DNA of 10,272 nt from JBGPIT01 sp041485125 (GCA_041485125.1 JBGPIT010000167.1:1-10272); one strand, 5' to 3'. Shown: positions 1 through 6,787, counted from the stretch's first letter. Made by a program: numbers and translations. The notes: generated by a model from the letters alone, not told the origin.

Positions 1-685
1 GATCGTAGGTGAGACCGACGTCGTCGAGGTTGTCGACCTCGAGCATCAGGTGATTGATCCGCTTCTCCGGGCTCCCGAGGCCGAACGCTACCGTGTGGTC
101 GCGCTCGTTGCAGTGCATGAACACGGGCGCGAAGAGCACCTGGTCGCCGGAGCGGATGACGTACTCGACGCCGCCGCGCATCCCGAGGGCGGTGTAGAAG
201 CGCCGTCCCGCTGCGGCGTCGCGCTGGCGGATCAAGCAGTGGCCCATGCCGCCGGTGCCGGTCGTGAAGCGGCCGTGCATGCCGCGGCCGGGATGGAACG
301 GTTTGGCGAAGTGCACCTCGGGGCCGTGGAAGATCTCGACCGGGGTGCCGTCGGGATCGCGGAGCTTGATGAGCTCCAGCACCCGGCGCTCGCGCGCCTC
401 CTCCTCCGACGCGGTCCGAAATCCGATACCGGCGCCGGCGAGCTGCCGCTGCATCTGCTCGAGCTCGTCCGGCCCGGCGACGCGGAAGCCGAGGTAGGTG
501 AGGTCGTCGCTGCCGTCGTCGTGCAACACCACGCGATGGTGCCAGTAGTCCATGCGCAGGTAGCAGCGGTCGGGCTCGCGGTCCTCCGCGACCTCGAGCC
601 CGACGATCTCGGCGGCGAACCGCTTCCACTCGTCGAGCTTCTTTACCCCGATGCCGATGTAACCGAGCTCCGTGACCTGGACCAT
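1..685 (-). CDS. Extradiol (meta-cleavage) ring dioxygenase, BphC/HsaC type, C-terminus off the window
   Basis: Inserts O2 next to the hydroxyls of a catechol, opening the ring (type I vicinal-oxygen-chelate fold, cytoplasmic, normally Fe(II)). The 228 visible residues hold the whole N-terminal domain and most of the catalytic C-terminal domain. N-terminal motif GYIGIGVKKLDEWKRFA and the MDYWHHR segment are typical of the two-domain BphC family. In the second domain H149 (GGMGHCLI) and H212 (INHLMLEV) match the first two metal ligands, and H197 (NERDHTVAFG) matches the catalytic His195 of BphC. The third ligand, a Glu near residue 260, lies beyond the left edge, so activity cannot be fully judged. 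The start ATG at 685 has a strong GGAGG five bases upstream, 19 bases after the TPP-enzyme stop. Last visible gene of the operon. Family assignment is firm; the catechol cleaved is unknown. Confidence 0.93.
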   Translation of the reverse strand, partial: MVQVTELGYIGIGVKKLDEWKRFAAEIVGLEVAEDREPDRCYLRMDYWHHRVVLHDDGSDDLTYLGFRVAGPDELEQMQRQLAGAGIGFRTASEEEARERRVLELIKLRDPDGTPVEIFHGPEVHFAKPFHPGRGMHGRFTTGTGGMGHCLIRQRDAAAGRRFYTALGMRGGVEYVIRSGDQVLFAPVFMHCNERDHTVAFGLGSPEKRINHLMLEVDNLDDVGLTYD

Positions 686-704
686 GTTCTCCTCCCGGAT
701 GCGT

Positions 705-2246
705 TCAGAGGACCATCTCGATGAGCTGCGGGCCTTCGGCGTCGAGCGCGCGGCGGAGCTGCGTCACGAGCTCGTCCGCGGTGGTGACGCGCGCGCCCGG
801 CACGCCGAAGCCGCGCGCGAGCTCCACCCAGCCGAGCGCCGGCGGCGCGAGCTCGGTGAGCATGCGCGCGTTCCGTCCGAGCTCCTTGGCGCCGCCGCGC
901 GCCGCCTCCATCTGGAGAATGCGGTACAGGCGGTTCGCGCAGACGAGCGTCGTGACGTTCAAGCTCTCGCGCGCCTGCGTCCACAGCGCTTGCAGCGTGT
1001 AGAGACCGCTGCCGTCCGCTTGGAACGCGATCACGCGCCGGTCCGGGCAGGCGATCGCGGCGCCGGTCGCGGTCGGGAAGCCGTGGCCGATCGCGCCGCC
1101 GGTGAGCCCGAGGATCGTGTGCGGGAGCGCGGCGGCCGAAAGCTGGCCGTAGGGACCGCCGGAGGTCGCGGACTCGTCGGCGATGATCGCGCCGTCGGGC
1201 TGGAGCGCCGCGAGCGCTGCGCCGACGGTGGCGACGTTCAAGGGTCCGGTGGGCAGCGCGAGCTCGGGCTGGCGCGCCGGCGCCGCGACGGGCGTGGTCG
1301 CGCCGATGCGGTCCGCGACGTCTTCGAGCGCGGCGACGACGTCCTCGTCGAAGCGCGCCAGGGTCGCGAGGTCGCAGCCTTCAGGGACGAGGCTGCTCGG
1401 CCCGTTCGGGTAGCCGAAGAACGCGACCGGCGCGCTCGCGCCGGCGAGCAGCAGGGTTGCCGTGCCCGCGAGCAGCTCCAGCGCTTGCTCGGGGAAGTAG
1501 GGCAGGCGCAGCGGCGCGGGAATGCCGGCGCCACGCTCGAGGCGCGCCGGAAAGGTCTCGTAGACGAGCTTGCACCCGGAGCGCGCGGCGATCCGGGCCG
1601 CCGCTTCGAGACCGCGGCGACCGAGCGCGTCGCCGCCCAAGAAGAGCGTCACCGGCGTCCTGCGTTGCAGAACGTCGGCGGCGCGCTCGATCGCCGCGGC
1701 GACGACGGGCGGCCGGCGCGCGGGTGGAATGGGCGCGGCGGGAGCGCCTTCCTGCCACTGGCAGTCCGCCGGGACGATGAGCGTCGCGACCTGCCGGCGC
1801 GGCCCCGCGGCCGCGGCGATCGCTTCCGCGGCGTCGCTCGCGACCGCGCGCGCCGACGTGCTCGCGCGCACCCAACCGGACATCGGCGACGCGAGCGAGA
1901 CGATGTCGCTGGTGAGCGGCGCGTCGGCGCCGAGGTGCCAAGTCGCGTGGTCGCCGACGACGTTCACGACGGGAGAGTGCGCGCGTCGCGCGTTGTGCAG
2001 GTTCGCGAGGCCGTTCGCGAGTCCCGGACCGAGGTGCAGCAAGGTCATCGCCGGCTTGCCCGTCATGCGGCCGTAGCCGTCCGCGGCGCCGGTGCATACG
2101 CCCTCGAAGAGCCCGAGCACCGCGCGCATCCCCGGCACGGCGTCGAGCGCCGCGACCAGCGGCATCTCGGTCGTGCCGGGATTCGCGAAGCAGACCTCGA
2201 CGCCGGCGGCGACCGCGGTCTCGATCAGATGCTCGGCGCCGGTCAT
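705..2246 (-). CDS. Thiamine-diphosphate-dependent enzyme, acetolactate synthase large-subunit/IlvX-like (probable 2-oxoacid decarboxylase or carboligase)
   Basis: 513 residues with the three domains of the POX/ALS/benzoylformate decarboxylase superfamily. The N-terminal Pyr domain has the activating glutamate E48 (GLFEGVCTGAADGYGRM). H71 (TLLHLGPG) sits where benzoylformate decarboxylase has His70. The C-terminal PP domain has the TPP/Mg motif starting at D411 (QADGSGLY), with N438 27 residues later (CANRLY), the usual spacing of the metal ligands. The GDG is altered to ADG and the NN to AN. It is shorter than true FAD-binding acetolactate synthases (about 560-600 residues) and no regulatory-subunit gene is nearby. 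A role in ring-cleavage metabolism is therefore more likely than valine synthesis, for example decarboxylating a 2-oxoacid intermediate; that is inference. Start ATG at 2246 overlaps the FAH stop as ATGA, with AAGGA close upstream. TPP-enzyme family is firm; reaction unknown. Confidence 0.9.
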   Translation of the reverse strand: MTGAEHLIETAVAAGVEVCFANPGTTEMPLVAALDAVPGMRAVLGLFEGVCTGAADGYGRMTGKPAMTLLHLGPGLANGLANLHNARRAHSPVVNVVGDHATWHLGADAPLTSDIVSLASPMSGWVRASTSARAVASDAAEAIAAAAGPRRQVATLIVPADCQWQEGAPAAPIPPARRPPVVAAAIERAADVLQRRTPVTLFLGGDALGRRGLEAAARIAARSGCKLVYETFPARLERGAGIPAPLRLPYFPEQALELLAGTATLLLAGASAPVAFFGYPNGPSSLVPEGCDLATLARFDEDVVAALEDVADRIGATTPVAAPARQPELALPTGPLNVATVGAALAALQPDGAIIADESATSGGPYGQLSAAALPHTILGLTGGAIGHGFPTATGAAIACPDRRVIAFQADGSGLYTLQALWTQARESLNVTTLVCANRLYRILQMEAARGGAKELGRNARMLTELAPPALGWVELARGFGVPGARVTTADELVTQLRRALDAEGPQLIEMVL

Positions 2247-3094
2247 CGTCCTTGCGCCGCGAAGAAGTCGCTGCCGAGCGCGACCCGCCTGACCGAGTCG
2301 CTGTCGGTGCGCTGGTGGCCGACGGTCTCGACCGGAGCGGGGCTCTCGACGACCCGGTTCGAGAGCCGGCCGACGCCGCTCACGTCGACCTCGACGACGT
2401 CGCCGACGTTCATCGGCCGCGAGTTCTTCGGCGTGCCCGAGAGGATGACGTCGCCGGGGAGGAGCGTGATGAAGCGGCAGAGGTCGGCGAGCAGGTAGTC
2501 GATTGGGAACAGCATCTCCGCGACCGCGCCTTCCTGCACGATGCGCCCGTTGATGAACGTGCGGACGGTGGACTCCCGAATGTCGACGCCGCGCACGATG
2601 CCGGGTCCGAGCGGGCAGAAGCCGTCCATGCCCTTCACCCGCAGCATCGAGCCCGCGTCGGTGTCGCGATAGTCCTGGCAGCCGACGTCGTTCGCGGGCG
2701 CGAACCCGGCGATGTAGTCCCACGCCTCGGCGCGGCGCACGTTGCGCATCGGCTTGCCGATGATGACGGCGATCTCGCCCTCGTAGTTGAGGTACTGGTG
2801 ACCCGCCGGCCGGCAGAGCGCGCCGCGATGCGCGTTGAGCGCCGTCGTCGGCTTCTGGAAATACGTCGGCGTCGGGATCTCCGGGGCGCGGAACTCGGCG
2901 CGGCGCGACTCGTAGTTGAGATGGACGCAGAGGATCTTGGTCGGGTCGCAGGGCGGCAGATACGTCGCCTCGGCGTCGCGAATGCGCCGGCCGTCGCCCA
3001 GCAGCAGATCGTCGCCGTCGGGGCGCACCCACGCCGGCTGGCCTTCGTGGAGGATACGACGCCACTCTTCACGCGGTCCGTCGAGCACGCTCAT
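2243..3094 (-). CDS. Fumarylacetoacetate hydrolase (FAH) family protein, HpaG-like hydratase/isomerase/decarboxylase
   Basis: 283 residues. The FAH fold acts on 2-oxo/enol acids produced by meta cleavage (hydration, isomerisation, decarboxylation or C-C hydrolysis), using Mg2+ or Mn2+. The metal ligands are visible: E105 and E107 in NYEGEIAVIIG, and D136 in APANDVGCQ. The K154 GMDGFCPLGP segment and the LSGTP turn (219-222) are family hallmarks. The common NDVSARD motif is here NDVGCQD, and the usual VGLNY is VHLNYESR (57-63). This suggests a distinct subfamily rather than classic HpaG. The first 50 residues form a short N-terminal region seen in FAHD-like proteins. Start ATG at 3094 overlaps the aldehyde dehydrogenase stop by four bases and has AAAGGA eight bases upstream. 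By position it should act after the dehydrogenase on the ring-fission acid. Family firm, exact reaction not assignable. Confidence 0.92.
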   Translation of the reverse strand: MSVLDGPREEWRRILHEGQPAWVRPDGDDLLLGDGRRIRDAEATYLPPCDPTKILCVHLNYESRRAEFRAPEIPTPTYFQKPTTALNAHRGALCRPAGHQYLNYEGEIAVIIGKPMRNVRRAEAWDYIAGFAPANDVGCQDYRDTDAGSMLRVKGMDGFCPLGPGIVRGVDIRESTVRTFINGRIVQEGAVAEMLFPIDYLLADLCRFITLLPGDVILSGTPKNSRPMNVGDVVEVDVSGVGRLSNRVVESPAPVETVGHQRTDSDSVRRVALGSDFFAAQGR

Positions 3095-4545
3095 GCGAAC
3101 GATCCTTTCAGCACCGCGACGTTCTTCACGTCGCAGTAGTAGTCGAAGCTCCAGTTGCCGCCCTCGCGACCGATGCCGGAATTGCGGCTGCCGCCGAAGG
3201 GCGCCGCGAGGTCGCGCACGAAGAAGCAGTTGACCCAGACGGTGCCGGCGACGACGCGGCTCGCGAGACGCATGGCGCGCTCCTCGCTCTTCGAGAAGAT
3301 CATCGCCGCGAGGCCGTAGCGGGTGCCGTTCGCGAGGCGCACGAGCTCGTCCTCGTCGCGGAACGTCTGCCACGTGAGCACCGGGCCGAAGACCTCCGCC
3401 TGGACGATCTCGGCGTCCTGCGCGACACCCGCGAGCAGCGTCGGCTCGAAATAGAGGTCGCCCGTCGCGTCGCGCTTGCCGCCCCACACCGGCTTCGCGC
3501 CGGCGCGGAGCGCGCGGTCGACGAACCCCTGCACGCGCGCGAACTGCTCGGGTGTGATCAGCGGTCCGACGCGCGTCGTCTTCTCGCGCGGATCGCCGAC
3601 GACCATGTGGCTCATCGCGGCGCGGAGCTTCGCCTGGAACGCGTCCGCGACGGCGGCGTCGACGAGGATGCGCGTGCCCGCGAGGCAGACCTGGCCGGCG
3701 TTGACGTACTGCCCCGCGGCGGTCTGCGCCGCGACGTCGAGATCGGCGTCGGCGCAGACGATGAACGGCGACTTGCCGCCGAGCTCGAAGCTGACGGGCG
3801 TGAGCGAGCGCGCCGCCGACGTGCCGATCAGCTTCGCGGTCTCGGTCGAGCCGGTGAAGCTCAGGCGGTCGATGTCGGGGTGCGCCGCCAGCGCCGCGCC
3901 TGCTTCCTCGCCGATGCCCTGGACGACGTTGAGCACGCCCGCGGGCACGCCGGCCTCGGTCGCAAGGTCGGCGAGCAGCGAGCACGTGAGCGGCGCCCAC
4001 TCCGGCGGCTTCACGACGACCGTGTCGCCGGCTGCGAGCGCCGGCCCGACCTTCCACGTCGTCAGCATGAACGGCGCGTTCCACGGCGTGATGAGCGCCG
4101 CGACGCCGGCGGGATCGAAGCGGACGTGGTTCGTCACCTCGGGCGAATCGATCGTCTCGCGGTTCAGCTTCGGCGCCCAGTCGGCGAAGAACTGGATGTT
4201 GTGCGCGGCGCGCGGGATCACACGCGCGAGGTTGCCGATCAGGAGCGAGCCGTTGTCCGCCGTCTCGACCGCGGCGAGCTGCTGGGTGTGATCGAGAATC
4301 GCTTGCGCGAGGCGTTTCAGTATCGGGTGGCGGCCCTCGGCGCCGAGCGCCGCCCAGCCGGGGAAGGCGCGGCGCGCGGCGGCGACGGCCGCGTCGATCT
4401 CGGCGGCGCCGCCCGCCGCTACGTCGGCGAGGTGGGTGCCGTCGATCGGCGAGCGGACCGTGAACGTGCGCGGCGAGCCGACGCGTTTGCCGTCGATGAA
4501 GTGCGCGGTCGAGACCGCGACCCCGGCGACCGTCGTGGCGCTCAT
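3091..4545 (-). CDS. NAD(P)+-dependent aldehyde dehydrogenase, probable ring-fission semialdehyde dehydrogenase (HpaE-like)
   Basis: 484 residues, the usual length for the ALDH superfamily. It oxidises an aldehyde to the acid with NAD(P)+ in the cytoplasm. All catalytic elements are present: oxyanion Asn N156 (PWNAPF), K179 (VVVKP), cofactor loop FTGSTE (230-235), general base E254 (FELGGKSP) and nucleophile C287 (GQVCLAGTR). Similarity in motif style is to 5-carboxymethyl-2-hydroxymuconate semialdehyde dehydrogenase and 2-hydroxymuconate semialdehyde dehydrogenase. Context supports this: the extradiol dioxygenase of the same operon would yield a semialdehyde if cleavage lies beside an unsubstituted carbon. 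Start ATG at 4545 overlaps the monooxygenase stop as ATGA; no clear SD precedes it, so translational coupling is likely. The open frame continues far upstream, but that stretch is arginine-rich shadow sequence of the monooxygenase gene. Family certain; substrate inferred. Confidence 0.94.
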   Translation of the reverse strand: MSATTVAGVAVSTAHFIDGKRVGSPRTFTVRSPIDGTHLADVAAGGAAEIDAAVAAARRAFPGWAALGAEGRHPILKRLAQAILDHTQQLAAVETADNGSLLIGNLARVIPRAAHNIQFFADWAPKLNRETIDSPEVTNHVRFDPAGVAALITPWNAPFMLTTWKVGPALAAGDTVVVKPPEWAPLTCSLLADLATEAGVPAGVLNVVQGIGEEAGAALAAHPDIDRLSFTGSTETAKLIGTSAARSLTPVSFELGGKSPFIVCADADLDVAAQTAAGQYVNAGQVCLAGTRILVDAAVADAFQAKLRAAMSHMVVGDPREKTTRVGPLITPEQFARVQGFVDRALRAGAKPVWGGKRDATGDLYFEPTLLAGVAQDAEIVQAEVFGPVLTWQTFRDEDELVRLANGTRYGLAAMIFSKSEERAMRLASRVVAGTVWVNCFFVRDLAAPFGGSRNSGIGREGGNWSFDYYCDVKNVAVLKGSFA

Positions 4546-6026
4546 CGTCGCGCCTGCGCCGCGCGCCGCGACACCGGCTCGTCCGTCGCGTCGAGGTCTT
4601 CGGCGAGAAATTGATCGACCAGCGCCGCCGCGCGCTCCTTCGGCGCCGTCTTGTGGATCACCTGGTAGTTGCGTGCGCCCGACGCGAGATAGAAGCGCTC
4701 GTAGAGGACGGTGCGGGCGGCGAGCGCGCTCCCCACGAAGTCCCACGCGAGGCGGAAGATGCGCGCGCGGTCGGTCGCGCCGAGGCCGCCGGCGCCGCCG
4801 AGGTAGCGGTCGACGAGCGGGGCGAGGGTGGGATCGGCGAGCTGCGAGGCAGTCGGCGCCGCGAGCAGGTTGTGGGAGCCGACGAGCGTGATGATCTCGC
4901 TGACGCGTGGAAACCACGTCGGCAGAGCGGCACGCAGGGCCGACAGCGGCTCGCCGCGCGGGAACCACACGCCCGGCACCCACTCGAACGCGTCCGCCTC
5001 GGCGGCGCGAATCGCCGCGCGGGCGAACTCGGCGTAGCTCCAGATCTCGCCGAGCATCTGGGTCGTCGCGGGCGAGTAGTCGCCGATCGCCTCGGTGAGG
5101 CGCGTCGCGAGCCCCCAGGCGAACTCGAGCTTGGTCTGGGCGCGGATCATCGTCTGCTGCATCACGTTCGGGAACCAGCTCGTCATCATGACCTGGTTGT
5201 AGACGGCGCGATTGCCGGCGATGAACACGCGCTCGCGCGGCACCTCGACGTCGTCGAAGATCACGAACGCGTCCTGCTCGTCGAAGCGGCTCGAGAGCGG
5301 GTGGTCGAAGAGGTTCCGCGGCGTCGAGCAGCTGTCGCGGCAGATGAACTTGAGGCCGGGGGTGTCGATCGGGATGCAGAACGCGAGCGCGGCCGCGTCG
5401 GCGCCCTCGGGCAGCGGATGCGCGGGGTAGACCGCGAGCTCGTCGGCGAAAGGCGCGAGCGTCGCGAGGATGCGCGCGCCGCGGACGACGATGCCGTGCG
5501 CCGTGTCGGCGACCTTGTGGAGCGCGACGTCGTTTCCGGGGAAGTCGCCGCGCGACTTGTCGATGGTCGGATGGATGATCGTGTGTGTCAGCGACAAGTC
5601 GCGCCGGCGGAGCAGCTTCTGATACGCGATCAGATTCGCGGCGCCCTCCTCGTTGCCGTTGATTCCCCACTCGTCGGGACGCGCCGCGAAGCCGGCGAAG
5701 GTGACGTTCATGTAGTCCGGGCTGCGGCCCATGAGGCCGACGGTGAGCTCGGCCGCGCGCTGCATGCAGCGGTGGCGTTGCTCGAGGTCGGCGCGCGAGC
5801 GCGGAATCAGGTGGCTCGCGTTGATGCGCTCGCCGGTCTCCGGATCGGGGACCAGGCAATCCTCGGCGGCCTCGTGTTGGAGATCGAAGAGCCCGGCCAC
5901 CGTGTGCGCTGCGCCGGCGAAGGCCGGACAGGCGAGCACGTCGCTGACCTTCTCGTTGCCGACCCAGATCGCGGGCCGTGACCTCGCGAGACCGTCGAGA
6001 AACTCCCTGCCGGTGCGTGCGCCCAT
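4542..6026 (-). CDS. HpaB-family FADH2-dependent aromatic monooxygenase (4-hydroxyphenylacetate 3-hydroxylase large component type)
   Basis: 494 residues, close to the roughly 480-520 of HpaB proteins. These enzymes use FADH2 supplied by a separate reductase to ortho-hydroxylate phenols to catechols in the cytoplasm. The N-terminal TGREFLDGLARSRPAIWV opening is characteristic. R101 and Y105 (GRSPDYMN) and H148 (LTHTIIHP) are the likely counterparts of the substrate-binding Arg100, Tyr104 and His142 of the Thermus enzyme. The FAD-domain segments around FDDVEVPRERVF (257-268) and the C-terminal YLGGAGG also fit. Start ATG at 6026 has AGGAG eight bases upstream and lies 29 bases after the regulator stop. 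It is the first enzyme gene of the operon. No HpaC-type flavin reductase is in the window, so it must be supplied elsewhere. The substrate may be a phenolic acid, or a larger phenol given the BphC-type dioxygenase. Confidence 0.93.
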   Translation of the reverse strand: MGARTGREFLDGLARSRPAIWVGNEKVSDVLACPAFAGAAHTVAGLFDLQHEAAEDCLVPDPETGERINASHLIPRSRADLEQRHRCMQRAAELTVGLMGRSPDYMNVTFAGFAARPDEWGINGNEEGAANLIAYQKLLRRRDLSLTHTIIHPTIDKSRGDFPGNDVALHKVADTAHGIVVRGARILATLAPFADELAVYPAHPLPEGADAAALAFCIPIDTPGLKFICRDSCSTPRNLFDHPLSSRFDEQDAFVIFDDVEVPRERVFIAGNRAVYNQVMMTSWFPNVMQQTMIRAQTKLEFAWGLATRLTEAIGDYSPATTQMLGEIWSYAEFARAAIRAAEADAFEWVPGVWFPRGEPLSALRAALPTWFPRVSEIITLVGSHNLLAAPTASQLADPTLAPLVDRYLGGAGGLGATDRARIFRLAWDFVGSALAARTVLYERFYLASGARNYQVIHKTAPKERAAALVDQFLAEDLDATDEPVSRRAAQARR

Positions 6027-6055
6027 CGTCGGTTCTCCTGCGCGCGTCGCGCGCC
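6027..6055 (-). promoter_or_regulatory. tetR-monooxygenase spacer with GC palindrome and ribosome binding site
   Basis: The 29-base gap holds AGGAG eight bases upstream of the monooxygenase ATG. Directly before it is a 15-base palindrome, GCGCGCG-T-CGCGCGC (6040-6054), which could form a tight hairpin in the mRNA. No separate promoter is evident, so the enzymes are probably read from the promoter in front of tetR. Confidence 0.5.
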
Positions 6056-6712
6056 CTACGCTCGGCGCAACCCGCGCCGCGCCGTCGTTCGTCTGTAGCC
6101 GCCGAGCTGGAGCTCGAGCGCGTCGCGGATCCAGCGGTCGCGCTCCGCCGCGTCCACGCGCTCGTGCCCGAGCCAGCGCTGCAAATTGCCGAAGAAGAGG
6201 GCGAAGAGGTTCCGCGCCAGCAGCGCCGGCGGCGGCTCCGGCGTGAGCTCACCGCCGGCCTGCGCGCGCGCGATCAGCTCGGTCATGTGCGCGAAGAGGT
6301 TCGCCATGAAGGCCGCGACGCCGTGGCGGGTATCGTCGACGAACGGCAGCTCCTTCACGAAGACGCGCGCGAGCGCGACGTTGCGCTCGTGGTGCGTGAC
6401 GATGGCGCCCAGCACGTGCAGGATCTGGTCGAGGAGCGGGCGGCGCGGCGGGACCGTCGCGATCGCCTCGTCGACCGCGCGGCCGACCTCGTCGCGAAAC
6501 AGCATGACGAGGAGATCTTCCTTGCTGCGGGCGTAGAGGAAGAGCGTGCCGTGGCCGATGTCGGCCTTCGTCGCGATCTCCCGCATGGTCGTGGCGTCGA
6601 AGCCCTTGCGCTCGAAGAGCCGCCGCGTCGTGCGCGTGATGCGGTCGAGCTTCTCGCGCTTCTTTCGCTCGGTGCGATTCTCGTCTCTCGCCGCCGGGAC
6701 CGCCGTGACCAC
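6056..6712 (-). CDS. TetR/AcrR-family transcriptional regulator, probable repressor of the catabolic operon
   Basis: 218 residues from the chosen GTG start. The N-terminal helix-turn-helix spans about residues 24-68, with the signature TTMREIATKADIGHGTLFLY followed by ARSKEDLL, textbook TetR. The C-terminal part is a helical ligand-binding and dimerisation domain without recognisable specificity. Upstream TTG (6727) and GTG (6721) codons are in frame. The GTG at 6712 is preferred because GGAGG (6721-6725) lies eight bases before it; the other starts would place the SD inside the gene. It is the first gene of the minus-strand operon, 29 bases ahead of the monooxygenase, and a palindromic operator lies over its own promoter. 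Autoregulation together with control of the downstream enzymes is therefore likely, presumably relieved by a pathway substrate or intermediate. Family certain; target and inducer inferred. Confidence 0.93.
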   Translation of the reverse strand: MVTAVPAARDENRTERKKREKLDRITRTTRRLFERKGFDATTMREIATKADIGHGTLFLYARSKEDLLVMLFRDEVGRAVDEAIATVPPRRPLLDQILHVLGAIVTHHERNVALARVFVKELPFVDDTRHGVAAFMANLFAHMTELIARAQAGGELTPEPPPALLARNLFALFFGNLQRWLGHERVDAAERDRWIRDALELQLGGYRRTTARRGLRRA

Positions 6713-6737
6713 GCTGTGCACCTCCAAGTTGACAGGA

Positions 6738-6759
6738 GTCAGAACTGACTGCGGTCAGT
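6738..6759. promoter_or_regulatory. Probable TetR operator (palindrome with an extra half-site)
   Basis: ACTGAC-TGCG-GTCAGT (6744-6759) is a 16-base palindrome with a single central mismatch. A third half-site, GTCAG (6738-6742), lies next to it in inverted orientation to CTGAC (6745-6749) with two bases between. The element overlaps the end of the candidate -10 and the expected transcription start, 32 to 47 bases upstream of the tetR start codon. This is where a TetR dimer would block transcription. The palindrome is seen; binding by this regulator is inferred. Confidence 0.65.
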
Positions 6760-6787
6760 ATCAAGCAAATCGCGGTGACCGTGTCAA
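6757..6787 (-). promoter_or_regulatory. Candidate sigma-70 promoter of the tetR-catabolic operon
   Basis: Read on the minus strand, a perfect -35 hexamer TTGACA (6787-6782) is followed after 19 bases by GATACT (6762-6757), four of six matches to TATAAT. A transcript would start near 6750 and carry a leader of about 38 bases before the GTG start of the regulator. The 19-base spacer is longer than the ideal 17. It is the best-matching minus-strand promoter I could find in the 6728-6985 gap, and the palindromic operator overlaps its -10. Confidence 0.55.

Noticed and set aside
672..2498. 608-codon open frame on the plus strand opposite the TPP gene
   Set aside because: Arg/Ala/Glu/Asp-rich low-complexity translation with no domain; it mirrors the codon bias of the real minus-strand genes.
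3095..4084. Upstream extension of the FAH frame
   Set aside because: Lies over the aldehyde dehydrogenase gene and is low-complexity; the FAH protein starts at the ATGA overlap at 3094.
4611..5981. 456-codon plus-strand open frame opposite the monooxygenase
   Set aside because: Antisense shadow of HpaB; composition-driven, no recognisable motif or SD.
4546..6252. Upstream extension of the aldehyde dehydrogenase frame, which could be read as a fusion of over 1000 residues
   Set aside because: The extension is arginine-rich and covers the HpaB gene in another frame; the ALDH homology begins at the ATG at 4545.
6713..6727. TTG (6727) and GTG (6721) as starts of the TetR gene
   Set aside because: They overlap the GGAGG that is ideally spaced for the GTG at 6712, and the extra residues add nothing to the TetR domain.
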